Of a DNA stretch of 64,000 bases, positions 1-8,808 are shown in pieces; within the stretch, counting starts at the first letter, position 1, and every line of letters starts with the position of its first letter. The stretch is from Hyposmocoma kahamanoa (lineage: Eukaryota > Arthropoda > Insecta > Lepidoptera > Cosmopterigidae), in NCBI RefSeq assembly GCF_003589595.1, contig NW_020653726.1, positions 12,305,780 to 12,369,779 of the forward strand, in the 5' to 3' direction. A program made the position numbers and the translations under genes. The notes under the pieces were generated by a model. That model searched no databases. It was not told the DNA's origin and saw only the letters and a list, made by a program, of their open reading frames with translations.

Positions 1-203
1 TTATTTTGACAATGGCCCATAGAAATGTCCTCAACCAATACAATTTCGTTGTTTTGACTAAGTGCCCGTGGAGGACACAATATGAAGTTATATTCTTAAG
101 CAAATGCAAAGAAAACCGTTCATTCTGCATACATATGTTTTATTGGTAATGTAAATAATGCGAATTTAAACACATACGTAGTAATATACAAATTTCAAAT
201 TAG

Positions 204-483
204 TAGCCCTAGAACTCCTCGTGAAAGAATTCGTCCAGGGAAGTACTGCCACCTTACCTATTTCTGCCGCCAAGCAGTAATGCCAGTATTAGATTCCGGT
301 TTTGAAAGGAAAGGGTGCTGGTAAAATTACAGGCACATGAGACGTTGTCAACTTACATCTCAAGGGTATCGGGTAGTGGTATTGCCCCTGAGATGTTTGC
401 AATTTAAAGCTCTGAGTGACACTGCAACTGTTATGGACTGGCGTGTAGCTTACCATCAGGCGCGACATGTTCGTCCTATCACA
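204..483 (-). repeat. Family A interspersed repeat, near full length
   Basis: Family A is the commonest repeat in the window. On its own strand it begins near 'gacgggacgaacaagtcgtg', continues through 'gccactcagagctttaaatc', 'gacataagttgacaagtccc' and 'ggcggcagaaataggtaagg', and ends near 'ctttcacaaggagctctac'. This copy reads on the minus strand and covers all blocks with scattered differences. No long ORF and no clear pol III boxes are visible, so it may be a SINE-like or other non-autonomous element of unknown origin. I know the sequence as widespread in Lepidoptera but cannot name its class. Confidence 0.8.
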
Positions 484-649
484 TGATACAATTTAAAAAA
501 ATAATAATTAAAAAAACAGCAAATACGAGGAAAGCCGTCCATACTGCATATATAATGTTTTATTCGTTATGCGAACTCAAACACATACGCAGTAATATAC
601 TGGCCAGATTTCAATTTAGAGTGTTATTTTATGGAATATATAACTATCT

Positions 650-890
650 TAAAAAGCCGTGGTAGCCTAATGGTTTAACCACTTCTTAAGCAGAGGCCGT
701 GGGTTCGAATCCGGGCTCGAACATCTGAGGTTTCGGAATTTGTGCGAAATTTAATTTTCAAATTACCATGAGCTTTTCGCTGAAAGACATTACCCCAGAC
801 CCGCATTATGCCACTGTAGCGGACTAAGGCCTAAGCCCTCGCCTGACCCGTGTCCAGCAGTGGGACGTATGATGGTGTTGTTTATAGAAT
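650..890 (+). repeat. Family C tRNA-derived SINE
   Basis: The head looks like a tRNA gene: an A-box-like 'tggtagcctaatgg' followed by a canonical B box 'gggttcgaatcc' about 40 bases on. The body carries 'gtgcgaaatttaattttcaa' and 'accatgagctttt', and the 3' part 'gtgtccagcagtgggacgta', a typical lepidopteran SINE layout. It does not fold as a complete tRNA, so it is a SINE head and not a tRNA gene. Three more copies or fragments lie at 19275, 26245 and 48290. Confidence 0.8.
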
Positions 891-1177
891 ATGTAAATTA
901 GAAAAACTTTACTGAATGAAAGGGGGCAAATTCACGTTGAACAAATTGTTTCACTGACAAAAGTATTTAATTCCTCAATTCACACCACATCACACATCAA
1001 TCACACACAAAAAACTCAATGCCAAGTTCAATTATGTTGAACATGCGTATACGTGCCTAAATAGGCATGTGACAAACTGCGTAATTTGTCACACTTCGGA
1101 AAACACGCTAGAAACATCACAGTAGCGTTTTCAAATTACTATTATATATATTTTATATATATGTGTAAAAAAATAAG
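891..1177. other. AT-rich unique DNA
   Basis: I see no gene or recognisable repeat here, only AT-rich sequence with a short TA-rich run near 1140-1165. Confidence 0.5.
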
Positions 1178-1600
1178 TGCGCATTTGGCCTCCATCTAAC
1201 CTGATGGAAAGTGACGATAAGGTCGAGGATGTAGCACGCACACCTAAATAATGCCTATTCACTCTCGCCTCGAAGAAGTCCAAGTTATGGCGTTCGGGGA
1301 ACAGGTCTGCAAACAGGGAATTCCACTTCCTAGTAATTCCAGTTCGTCATATAAATATGGAAGCGAAACGCTTCGTGCGAATCTGGGAATATCCACGACA
1401 TAGGGGTGGAATCCCAGCACACGTCTAGTCTCCCTGGATGGAAAGGAAAAAGCGGAATCAAATTATGCAATTCCATCGCACACTCTCCTTGATATATCCT
1501 GTAGAATACCTACCGATAAGCAGGCAACTCTATGGCGGTGTTGAAGGCTCTGCAGCTTCGCCTCTACTAATTCCGAGTCACATAAAAGCCGAATAATATC
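1178..1600 (-). mobile_element. Family F: 3' end of a non-LTR retrotransposon (RT C-terminus)
   Basis: On the minus strand the conceptual translation matches, with stops and shifts, the C-terminal tail of an insect LINE reverse transcriptase. It is collinear with the better copy at 22750-23265, where 'AMEWNFLPADLFPERYNL' is readable. The end nearest 1178 is the non-coding tail ('ctccatctaacctgatggaa' on the plus strand). It is a dead 5'-truncated copy; the upstream catalytic domains are absent. Confidence 0.7.
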
Positions 1601-2830
1601 TCGAAAACCTGCTGTCTGTTGTCTATTTTTTTACAACGGCTTTGACAATTTTTGTTGAAGTTAATATATTTATAATTTCCAATTTTTTAATTTTAATTTT
1701 TACATACACTCAAGAGATCTGTGCACGGTTGGACGTACGGTTAACAGAATGAAAAGAGACTTTGTTTATAAACGTGAGTAACTGTATATAAAAGCCAATA
1801 AACGCTTGCAAAACAAAGTTACTAACGCATTCAGCCGAAACAAAACGATACGAAAATTACTGCATTAATATGTTTATTACAGAATACAACTTACCCAACT
1901 CACAATTTACCTATTTGTTATTTTTGAAACTTGACCAAGGGCACTAACCGTACACTTAAAAAAGGTAAATAGTTCATTTTTCGTATACCTACTATGTATT
2001 TCATAATTATTAGTTGAACTGTATGGACTGTCCCAATCAATATAATAAAATTTTAAATACCCCTTCAATATTCACCAACATCATGAGTTAAGTAGTATAG
2101 TTGAAGGAATGTTATTTGCACCGATGAATGTTATAGCTTAGAATGGCTAATCATTTCTATTACTACAGTGTAATAAAACCATTAACATTTATTTTAGTTA
2201 AAGCGTACACGTGCTTTATGACCTTGGTCCACAGACGCGCCAGGAATGTGGGTGCGCTAAATTCTTTTTATATGTCAATTATAATTTCATAGACAATATC
2301 ACAAAGGCGCTTTTTTTAGTACTAAACCAATATTCTATTGTCCACTCTATGGTACTCGCTACTGAACTGAAAATATAGTCTGTACCCTCTGTACCACAGA
2401 AATTTAATTGTACACAGAAGTATATTGAGTTTCAAAAAAGAATGTCGTATTTTTGCTTTTTTATTAATAATTTTGGCTTGGATACAAATCCTTTGAGCCA
2501 TGTCTTCGTTTAATTATGTTTCTGTAAATATGACCGCCACAAAGAGGATAGGCAATTTGAGGTGGCGTGCTTGGATTGACTTGGGATTCCTTAGAACGGG
2601 CCGATACGGGTATTTTAGTTCGAGATTCGTATAATTTCGCGTTTCAATCTTCGATTAAGGCACAATAGCACTATCCTATTCCATTTTAAATTAGATTTCA
2701 CAAAATAATTGAAAGTCCAAATAAAAATGACACTTTTCCCTCCAAAAGGCCCTGAACAGAATAATTTCACGATATTTGTGAAATTATTGAAGTTCAAATT
2801 ATTTTATTAAATAATATCTCAAAAGTTACA
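1601..2830. other. AT-rich unique DNA
   Basis: No ORF of convincing composition, no recognisable repeat and no splice-bounded coding stretch. The short open frame at 2615-2797 (minus) has no family resemblance that I can see. Confidence 0.5.
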
Positions 2831-2831
2831 T

Positions 2832-3030
2832 AAGGGCGATACCACACGGACGTTGCCGGTGCATTGCGTCGTCGCAACGTTATTGAAATAATTCAACGGA
2901 CTGAGTGCCATGCCACACGAGCTGTTCTGTCGGCGCGCGCTGTTTCATAGCACCGTGTGGCATGTCGTTCTGATTCATACGCAGTACAACGCAGTTGCGA
3001 CGACGCAACACCCGTGTGGCATCTTCCCAA
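2832..3030. mobile_element. GC-rich foldback/MITE-like element
   Basis: A GC-rich island of about 190 bp in AT-rich DNA. Its ends are inverted: 'gataccacacgg' near 2836 and the reverse complement of 'ccgtgtggcatc' near 3015-3026. A second inverted pair, 'gcgtcgtcgcaac' and 'gttgcgacgacgc', and an internal 'gccacacgag'/'ccgtgtggc' pair lie within. There is no coding capacity. The end design resembles the larger element at 51646-52339 ('ggcgattaccacactg'), so both may belong to one non-autonomous DNA transposon group. Confidence 0.6.
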
Positions 3031-3929
3031 CAGGTACAAAGGCGTAACCATTTTACAAGAAAGAACTATTTACAAACAATATAAAATATCAAATAAGACG
3101 CTTCTCAAACGCTCTAAAGCTGGTTAAAATATAAGCGGTAGGTACTTCGCAAATCACGAACCCTTCTATTCTATCTCTTTGGTTTTTATTTTGTAGCATT
3201 TGTTTGACTTTCTGAGTTTGTTGTCGTGTATTGCTAACAAAAAATATATTTAATATTGATTACTTATACTTCATTAGTTTCATTCAGTCGTAGAAAAAGT
3301 ATTGTATGCATGTATAATCATTACATAATTAGGTCTTAAAATTTTGTACCTATTACTTAGGCCATTCGGCAAAGTCTTGTGGCCTAACCATGATACTAGA
3401 CGTTAAGAACCCTTATTAAGCAACAATTGCATAATAATACTATGTCAGAATTCTAGTATTGAACTATTTCTTTGCTAATCAAGTCTTTTTTGGAAACGGT
3501 GGATATTTCGTAAGATATCAACTAGCGACACTATTCACCGGAAAGAATTTAAACTAGTTTTTGTACTATACACAAGGTCCGTATGTTACAGAGACGGCTC
3601 ACTCTTTTGTTCTATTGTACTCGAAAGATTAAGCGATAAGACAAATCTGTGCAAATAATATTTCGTCAACTATATGAGAGAGCAACGTGGATACCATAGT
3701 ACGCAAAGACATCTGAAAAACTTGGCAATCTCGAATCCAATGGGACCAACGGTAATTACAGCAATTTGGATGCCATCTGGGACAACGTTTTTAATTAATT
3801 TGGTTTAGGGACATTGTATCAATTCGTGTACTCCAAATTTATAGATATTATAATAAAGTTTCGTGATGTCAAAATTTCAAGAAAAACGCTAAGCTACGCA
3901 GTCAAAGTAACAAGTAAATCATATGAAAA
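3031..3929. other. AT-rich unique DNA
   Basis: Nothing recognisable: no supported gene and no repeat matched elsewhere in the window. Confidence 0.5.
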
Positions 3930-4180
3930 AAAAAAAACATCTTCGGCTGAGCGTGAAACAATCAACAACTCCTGAGGATGCCTCGTAGAGAGGCAAAACA
4001 CCAAAAATATATTCAACCCATATTTTTGGTGGTGGTGTTTGTGACCGCAGATTGCGCTTGTGTTATTTATAAATTTTATGCGGAAGGAGAGTGGAAAAAT
4101 TAAGTGCATGAAAAAAATATTCAACAAAAACGCGGCTATTTTGCTTGCTTTTGTTACCCTCATTCGGAGTAGCAAATTAA
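3930..4180 (+). repeat. Family M repeat with a hammerhead-like hairpin
   Basis: Contains 'cctgaggatgcctcgtagag' followed by 'aggcaaaacacc', a block I recognise as recurrent in lepidopteran genomes, and then 'attttatgcggaag' near 4073. Positions 3972-3978 read CTGAGGA, 3980-3984 and 3990-3994 pair perfectly (GCCTC/GAGGC), and AAAAC follows, one change from the GAAAC of hammerhead ribozymes. A second perfect hairpin, 'caccaaaaatat' with 'atatttttggtg', spans 3999-4031. The element type is not certain; some Penelope-like retroelements carry such motifs. Confidence 0.5.
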
Positions 4181-4317
4181 TTTACTTCCATTTATATTAA
4201 ATATGGACTTCCGCAAACGCCTGAATCTACTAAACACTTATCAAACGTCACCTTTGATTCTATAAGCACTTATAATCTATGCAACTTTCTACCATTTGAC
4301 TCAACATTTTGAGAAAA

Positions 4318-4320
4318 CTA

Positions 4321-4355
<35 letters not shown>

Positions 4356-4356
4356 A
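4318..4356. repeat. (TA)n microsatellite
   Basis: Alternating TA run broken by one TG. Confidence 0.9.
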
Positions 4357-4359
4357 TTT

Positions 4360-4480
4360 CTTTGTGAAAGTACTCTATTAGTTTGTTGATATAATTGATA
4401 TATTAAAGACCGATGAAACTCAAAGAAAAATTCCTTCGCTCCAGCTGGACTGTGGCCGGTTGGAGTTCATAGGAAAAACA
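4360..4480 (-). repeat. Family D-like fragment (tentative)
   Basis: 'caaagaaaaattccttcgct' followed by 'ccagctggactgtggccggt' resembles the tail and T-arm region of family D on the minus strand; a close relative lies at 55985-56110. Family D is the tRNA-headed repeat best seen at 15085-15240. The fragment also forms a small hairpin (ctccagctgg/ccggttggag). Confidence 0.35.
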
Positions 4481-4609
4481 TAATTAAAATTATAATAAAA
4501 TAATTATTATAATTTCTCTAAAAAATTGTTCTATAACACGTTCACAATTGGCACGACATATAAATATACAAATGTAACACATGACAAAATGGAATTCTAC
4601 TTTGTAGAT

Positions 4610-4644
4610 TTTTTATATATATATACATATATATATATATATAA
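4610..4644. repeat. (TA)n microsatellite
   Basis: Alternating TA run next to the head of the following family A copy. Confidence 0.85.
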
Positions 4645-4649
4645 TAATC

Positions 4650-4815
4650 TAGTGACGGGACGAACAAGTCGTACGCCTGATGGTAAGCTACGCGCCTGTC
4701 CATTACAGTTGCAGTGCCACTCAGAACTTTAAATCCCAAAGATCTGAGGGGCACTTTCACTGCGCCCGTCACCCGAGACACAAGTTGTCAAGTCCCATGT
4801 ACCAGTAATTTCACC
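4650..4815 (+). repeat. Family A repeat, 3'-truncated
   Basis: Starts at 'gtgacgggacgaacaagtcg' and runs through 'actcagaactttaaatccc' to 'caagtcccatgtaccagtaa', then stops before the 'ggcggcagaaatag' block. Confidence 0.8.
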
Positions 4816-4839
4816 AAAGTTTTTAACAATAAAAATCAA

Positions 4840-4960
4840 AACAATCGTTATTTCATGGTGTATTACATTCCAAGGCTTTTTTATTACTGTGTTTACATAA
4901 AATAAACAGAATATAATGAAAATGTCAAATTATGTTCTATTCTACACGGTAAAAACAGAT
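4840..4960 (+). repeat. Family L repeat fragment
   Basis: The stretch 'cgttatttcatggtgtatta' to 'aaattatgttctattctac' matches, in reverse complement, 40430-40525. The longer family L copies are at 11735-12045 and 40250-40525. No function is evident. Confidence 0.6.
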
Positions 4961-5258
4961 TACTTAGAAAAAGTCAAAATTCTTTTTATGAAGACAAATT
5001 TATTAAATCCAACAAAACGATTCTCTCTCTATAGACGCTAGAGAATAATTACTTGATAATAGTAAAAAAAACGTCTCAAAAGTGTATTTTACTTACAAGA
5101 CAGAAATATTTAATCCAAGAGCAAATTTATTTACTTCAAATCACAAAGCCTCTCTAGATTCAACAAAATATTTATTTGTTATAATGTCCGATTTTGATTT
5201 GAAAAAAATAAGAATGAAAAATTGAGAGATATGTACTTAATTATTTGACTGAAGATTT

Positions 5259-5707
5259 ATGTTTTTAACCGACTTCAAAAAAGGAGGAGGTTCTCAATTC
5301 GACTGTATGTTCTTTTTTTTTGTATGTATGTTACGCGATAACTCCGGTATTTGTGAACCGATTTTATTATTCTTTTTTTGTTGGAAAGGGGGTACTTCCA
5401 TAGTGGTCCCATTTTATTTTGAAGGAAATCATCCACCTCAAAGGGTGGCTGTTCACGCATGAAGATTCATTTTTATAAATAGCGCCTAACTTTAATTTAG
5501 GAGCAATTACTTCTAGCAATTATTTAGTTGACTTTGCTATTTATCCAACTCAAGGCGTTTTTCCCTCGATATACTTTAGTGTCGTAGTGATACCTATTTT
5601 TATTATCTCCAGTATCAAGTCCTGTATAGTGCCGAACTAGGGGATATTTCAATGAAACTTAGCAAATAGACGTAATTCCACGTACTTTTGAGGTCGGTTT
5701 TTTTAGT
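5259..5707 (+). repeat. Family B repeat, near full length
   Basis: Begins 'aaccgacttcaaaaaaggag', continues 'caattcgactgtatg', 'gcgataactccggta', 'ttttgttggaaagggggtac', and ends 'cttttgaggtcggttttttt'. The first and last bases form a short inverted pair (aaccgacttc / gaggtcggtt), giving a MITE-like outline. I know this repeat from lepidopteran genomes. The open frames crossing it are not convincing genes. Other copies: 13718, 13913, 63000, and one split between 26771 and 32395. Confidence 0.75.
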
Positions 5708-6117
5708 ACTCTGTACTGAGATTATCTAATATCAAAAAGGGTAAATTTACAGGGTTATGGACCCAACAGTATGTCTCACTGGCGTGAAAGCACACGATTC
5801 AGTGCCAAACCTTAAAGTGGCAGAAATAGGACGGAATCTTCTCTAATACTTGAGTACCATTTACTGCCGTATAAATGCTACAGTGACAGAAAGCACTAAC
5901 AATTTCTGCCGTAGTCGTCTCAAAACTCGCGTCTGCGGGTTTGAGGGGGCCGTTCGAGGCGTCGGCCTCTTTCGGCGGGGTCAATCGCCGCTCGTGGAGA
6001 CGAGCGGGTCCTGAGGTTGGGTATAACCCTTGGGTGTCGCAATAGGGTGAGCTGCTTCGGATGGGAGTCCCTGCCGGTGGGCCGGCAGGTTTCTCAACCA
6101 TCTTCAGCAGCTGGTGT

Positions 6118-8808
6118 CTAGTCCGGTGGGGCTTCCTCGGGCCCAAGTAGGTCCCTTGGAAGCAGTTTCTCGTCAGGGTGTTGGGCTCGGTGTGGTGCCA
6201 GTCCCTGTATATGGCTATACAGGGATTGTCCGGCGCGCCGGAACATGGTCTTGGCCAGGCGATCAACGAAGCTGTCGAGGGTCTCCATGCTCAAGTCCCG
6301 TTGGATGACGTCGTTTCTCACGTATCGTGGGGCGTCTGTGATGCACCGCAAGGTCAGCGACTGTTGAGCTCTGAGTCGCTGCCTGTTGCACTCTCCTACC
6401 AGCGCGTACCATGCTGGGGCTGCATATGTTAGGCGGGATCTGATGTACGTCTTATACACTCCGAGTTTCACTCGTAGTGGGAGTCGGGACTTGAGAATCG
6501 GTCGCAGGAGTGCGCGGGCTGCGCGGGTGTTCTGCACGTTCTTGATGTGATGGGCCATAGACAGTCTTCTATCGATTGTCACCCCTAGGTATTTCACCGT
6601 GGGGGACCACTCGATAGGTTGGCCCATCAGTGTCAGCTTCGGTGGCATCTTCTTCGAGGTGCTCACGCTGATCGCCTGGGTTTTGGTGACGTTGACCGAG
6701 AGCCGCCAGTCATCCAGCCAGGAAGGAAGCATGTCCAGTTGGCGCTGCATCTTGAGCGCCGCGTGAGACGCGGTGATGGAGGTGGTGAGGTACGCGGCGT
6801 CGTCGGCGTACAAGGCCAGGGTGGCCCCTTCCGCCAAGGGAATGTCATCCGTGTATCGAGCGTAACACACGGGTGACAGACAGCTTCCTTGAGGTACTCC
6901 GGCGCTGATGGTGCGTTCTGAGGAGGTCACTTGCTCCACCGCTACGTGGAAGCGGCGACCTTTCAGGAAAGATTCCACTGTCTTAACTACTCGACGAGGA
7001 GTAGTAGAAGTGGAGATCTTGTACAGCAGGCCGGGGTGCCAGACGCGGTCGAACGCTTTCTCCATGTCCAGAAGAACTGCGACGGTGTGTGCCTTCTTGT
7101 TAGAAGCCACCGTCATGTGGTGGAGCACTCTGGCGAGCTGGAGAGACGTGGAGTGTTCGGCTCGGAAGCCGAACTGCTCGTCGCGTGGCTGGATGTGTGG
7201 AGTCAGATGCAGCAGCAGCAACCTCTCGAAAACCTTAGAGATGGTGGGCAGCAGAGCGATGGGCCGATAGCTTTCCGGTTTCAGGATGTCTTTCCCCGGT
7301 TTCGGGAGCATGATGACTCGACCGAGCTTCCAGGAGTGTGGGAAGTGACCTGTCCGCATGATGCCGTTGAATATACGGGTCATCGCGGCGATCGCCTTCG
7401 GCGGTAGGTGACGGAGGGCTTCGTTTGAGATCCGGTCTGGTCCGGGAGCTTTCTTCCTTTTGGCTCGGCGGGTCATACGCAGGACTTGTCCTGGCGAAAA
7501 GACAATGGGGTCCTCGTCGGAAGCTATCGGTGTGGCGAAGTAGTTTTCGAGGTGCTGCTGGATGTCGGCTGCATGCTGATGATTCACGGACGGGTTTGGG
7601 CGGAACTGCGTCTCGAGGTGGTCGGCAAAGATCTCAGCGCGGTCTTCGGCTCTGTAACGGGGGGTTCCGTCACTGGCTAATAAGGGGCGCACAGGTTGCG
7701 CTTTCCCGCTGAGACGGCGGCATAGTTTGTGGATGCCGTTCCAGTCATCGCCGGTTGACTCGATGGTGTGTTGCCAGGATTCGGTGGCATGGGATTCCAG
7801 CTCTTCCGAAATCCTTGCGGCCATGGTGTTCAACCGGGTTTTCGTGGTTGGGCATCTGGTTACTTGCCATTGTCGACGCAGTTTCCTTTTCTCCTCTATC
7901 ATCGACAGGATTCTGTGGGGAGTTTGTTGGGTGCGTTTGTGGCGTGAAGGGGTGTTGGCAGTAGCTTCTAACGCTGCGCGGATGCTGTGGGCGAAGTCTT
8001 CAGCTAGCTGGTCAACTTCTTCGGCGCTGTGCACTGGGCGTGAGGGTGTTTTCTCCGCCATATAGTCGGCGAAGGCTTCCCAATTCTGTCGATGTCTGGG
8101 TCGAGGAGGCACTGTCCGTGTTGGCGACTCTTCCAGGGTAATCAGGACGGCTTGGTGGTCAGAGATGAGGTGCTCATCCAATACTTCCACGGCTGGTGTT
8201 GTAGGTACATCCTTCACTACCACAATATCTAGGACGTCCGGAGAGTGGGTCGCCCGATATGGGTAGTGGGTCGGGACTTCAGGTCCTATGACTTCGTAGC
8301 CGCTGCGTTCGGAGAGGTCGAACAGTCGTCTACCTTGCGGGCAGACTCGGCTTGAGTTCCACGCCGTGTGCTTACAGTTGAAGTCCCCTGCTACGAGAGT
8401 TGGCAGGTCTGATCCCATCAGATGACGGATATCAGACTCCACCAACTTTGCCTCAGGTGGCCTATAAAAAGTGTACACACGGGTGGGGCGGCTGTTCAGG
8501 TTGACCTCGATCCCTATGGCGTACGAAGTCTGGAGGTCCGTGGGTGTTGGCAGCGGTTGGTGGATGAGCGACCGTTTTACTAGGATGGCTTGGCCCCTGT
8601 ACGCCACTCCTAGTGGTGACATTTCGTCCTTCCGGTACGCGTGGTAGCCGGGTATCTTGAGCCGGTCCTGGGTTCTGAGGTGGGTCTCCTGGATTAGGGC
8701 CACATCAACCTTCTTCTCGGCGAGGAGGTACTGTAGTAACCTGGTTTTCTGGGTAGAGAGTCCATCAGCGTTCCAGGTCACGATCCTCAGGCTTGGCGTC
8801 AGCGGGTG
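6118..8808 (-). CDS. Jockey-type LINE ORF2 (endonuclease-reverse transcriptase)
   Basis: About 896 residues counted from 8808, ending in TAG at 6120-6118. An apurinic-like endonuclease occupies about residues 7-222: 'LRIVTWN' (N13), 'IQETHL' (E41), 'YRPP', 'GDFN' (D142, N144), 'DVLDIV' and 'SDH' (216-218). The reverse transcriptase follows, with 'KKAPGPDRISNEAL', 'YRPIALLP', 'LLDMEKAFDRVWH' (D581), 'GVPQGSCLSPVCYARYTDD', 'LYADDAAY' (D669, D670) and 'KYLGVTID'. All catalytic residues expected for nicking and target-primed reverse transcription are present, and length suits Jockey ORF2. The frame overlaps ORF1 in -1 phase and has no ATG at the junction; the nearest in-frame ATGs are at 9381, inside ORF1, and at 8622, after two endonuclease motifs. 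The 8808 start is therefore a domain boundary, not a proven initiation codon. Confidence 0.88.
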   Translation of the reverse strand, partial: HPLTPSLRIVTWNADGLSTQKTRLLQYLLAEKKVDVALIQETHLRTQDRLKIPGYHAYRKDEMSPLGVAYRGQAILVKRSLIHQPLPTPTDLQTSYAIGIEVNLNSRPTRVYTFYRPPEAKLVESDIRHLMGSDLPTLVAGDFNCKHTAWNSSRVCPQGRRLFDLSERSGYEVIGPEVPTHYPYRATHSPDVLDIVVVKDVPTTPAVEVLDEHLISDHQAVLITLEESPTRTVPPRPRHRQNWEAFADYMAEKTPSRPVHSAEEVDQLAEDFAHSIRAALEATANTPSRHKRTQQTPHRILSMIEEKRKLRRQWQVTRCPTTKTRLNTMAARISEELESHATESWQHTIESTGDDWNGIHKLCRRLSGKAQPVRPLLASDGTPRYRAEDRAEIFADHLETQFRPNPSVNHQHAADIQQHLENYFATPIASDEDPIVFSPGQVLRMTRRAKRKKAPGPDRISNEALRHLPPKAIAAMTRIFNGIMRTGHFPHSWKLGRVIMLPKPGKDILKPESYRPIALLPTISKVFERLLLLHLTPHIQPRDEQFGFRAEHSTSLQLARVLHHMTVASNKKAHTVAVLLDMEKAFDRVWHPGLLYKISTSTTPRRVVKTVESFLKGRRFHVAVEQVTSSERTISAGVPQGSCLSPVCYARYTDDIPLAEGATLALYADDAAYLTTSITASHAALKMQRQLDMLPSWLDDWRLSVNVTKTQAISVSTSKKMPPKLTLMGQPIEWSPTVKYLGVTIDRRLSMAHHIKNVQNTRAARALLRPILKSRLPLRVKLGVYKTYIRSRLTYAAPAWYALVGECNRQRLRAQQSLTLRCITDAPRYVRNDVIQRDLSMETLDSFVDRLAKTMFRRAGQSLYSHIQGLAPHRAQHPDEKLLPRDLLGPEEAPPD

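Noticed and set aside
660..735. tRNA gene
   Set aside because: Pol III boxes are present, but acceptor and anticodon stems do not pair and the rest of a SINE follows.
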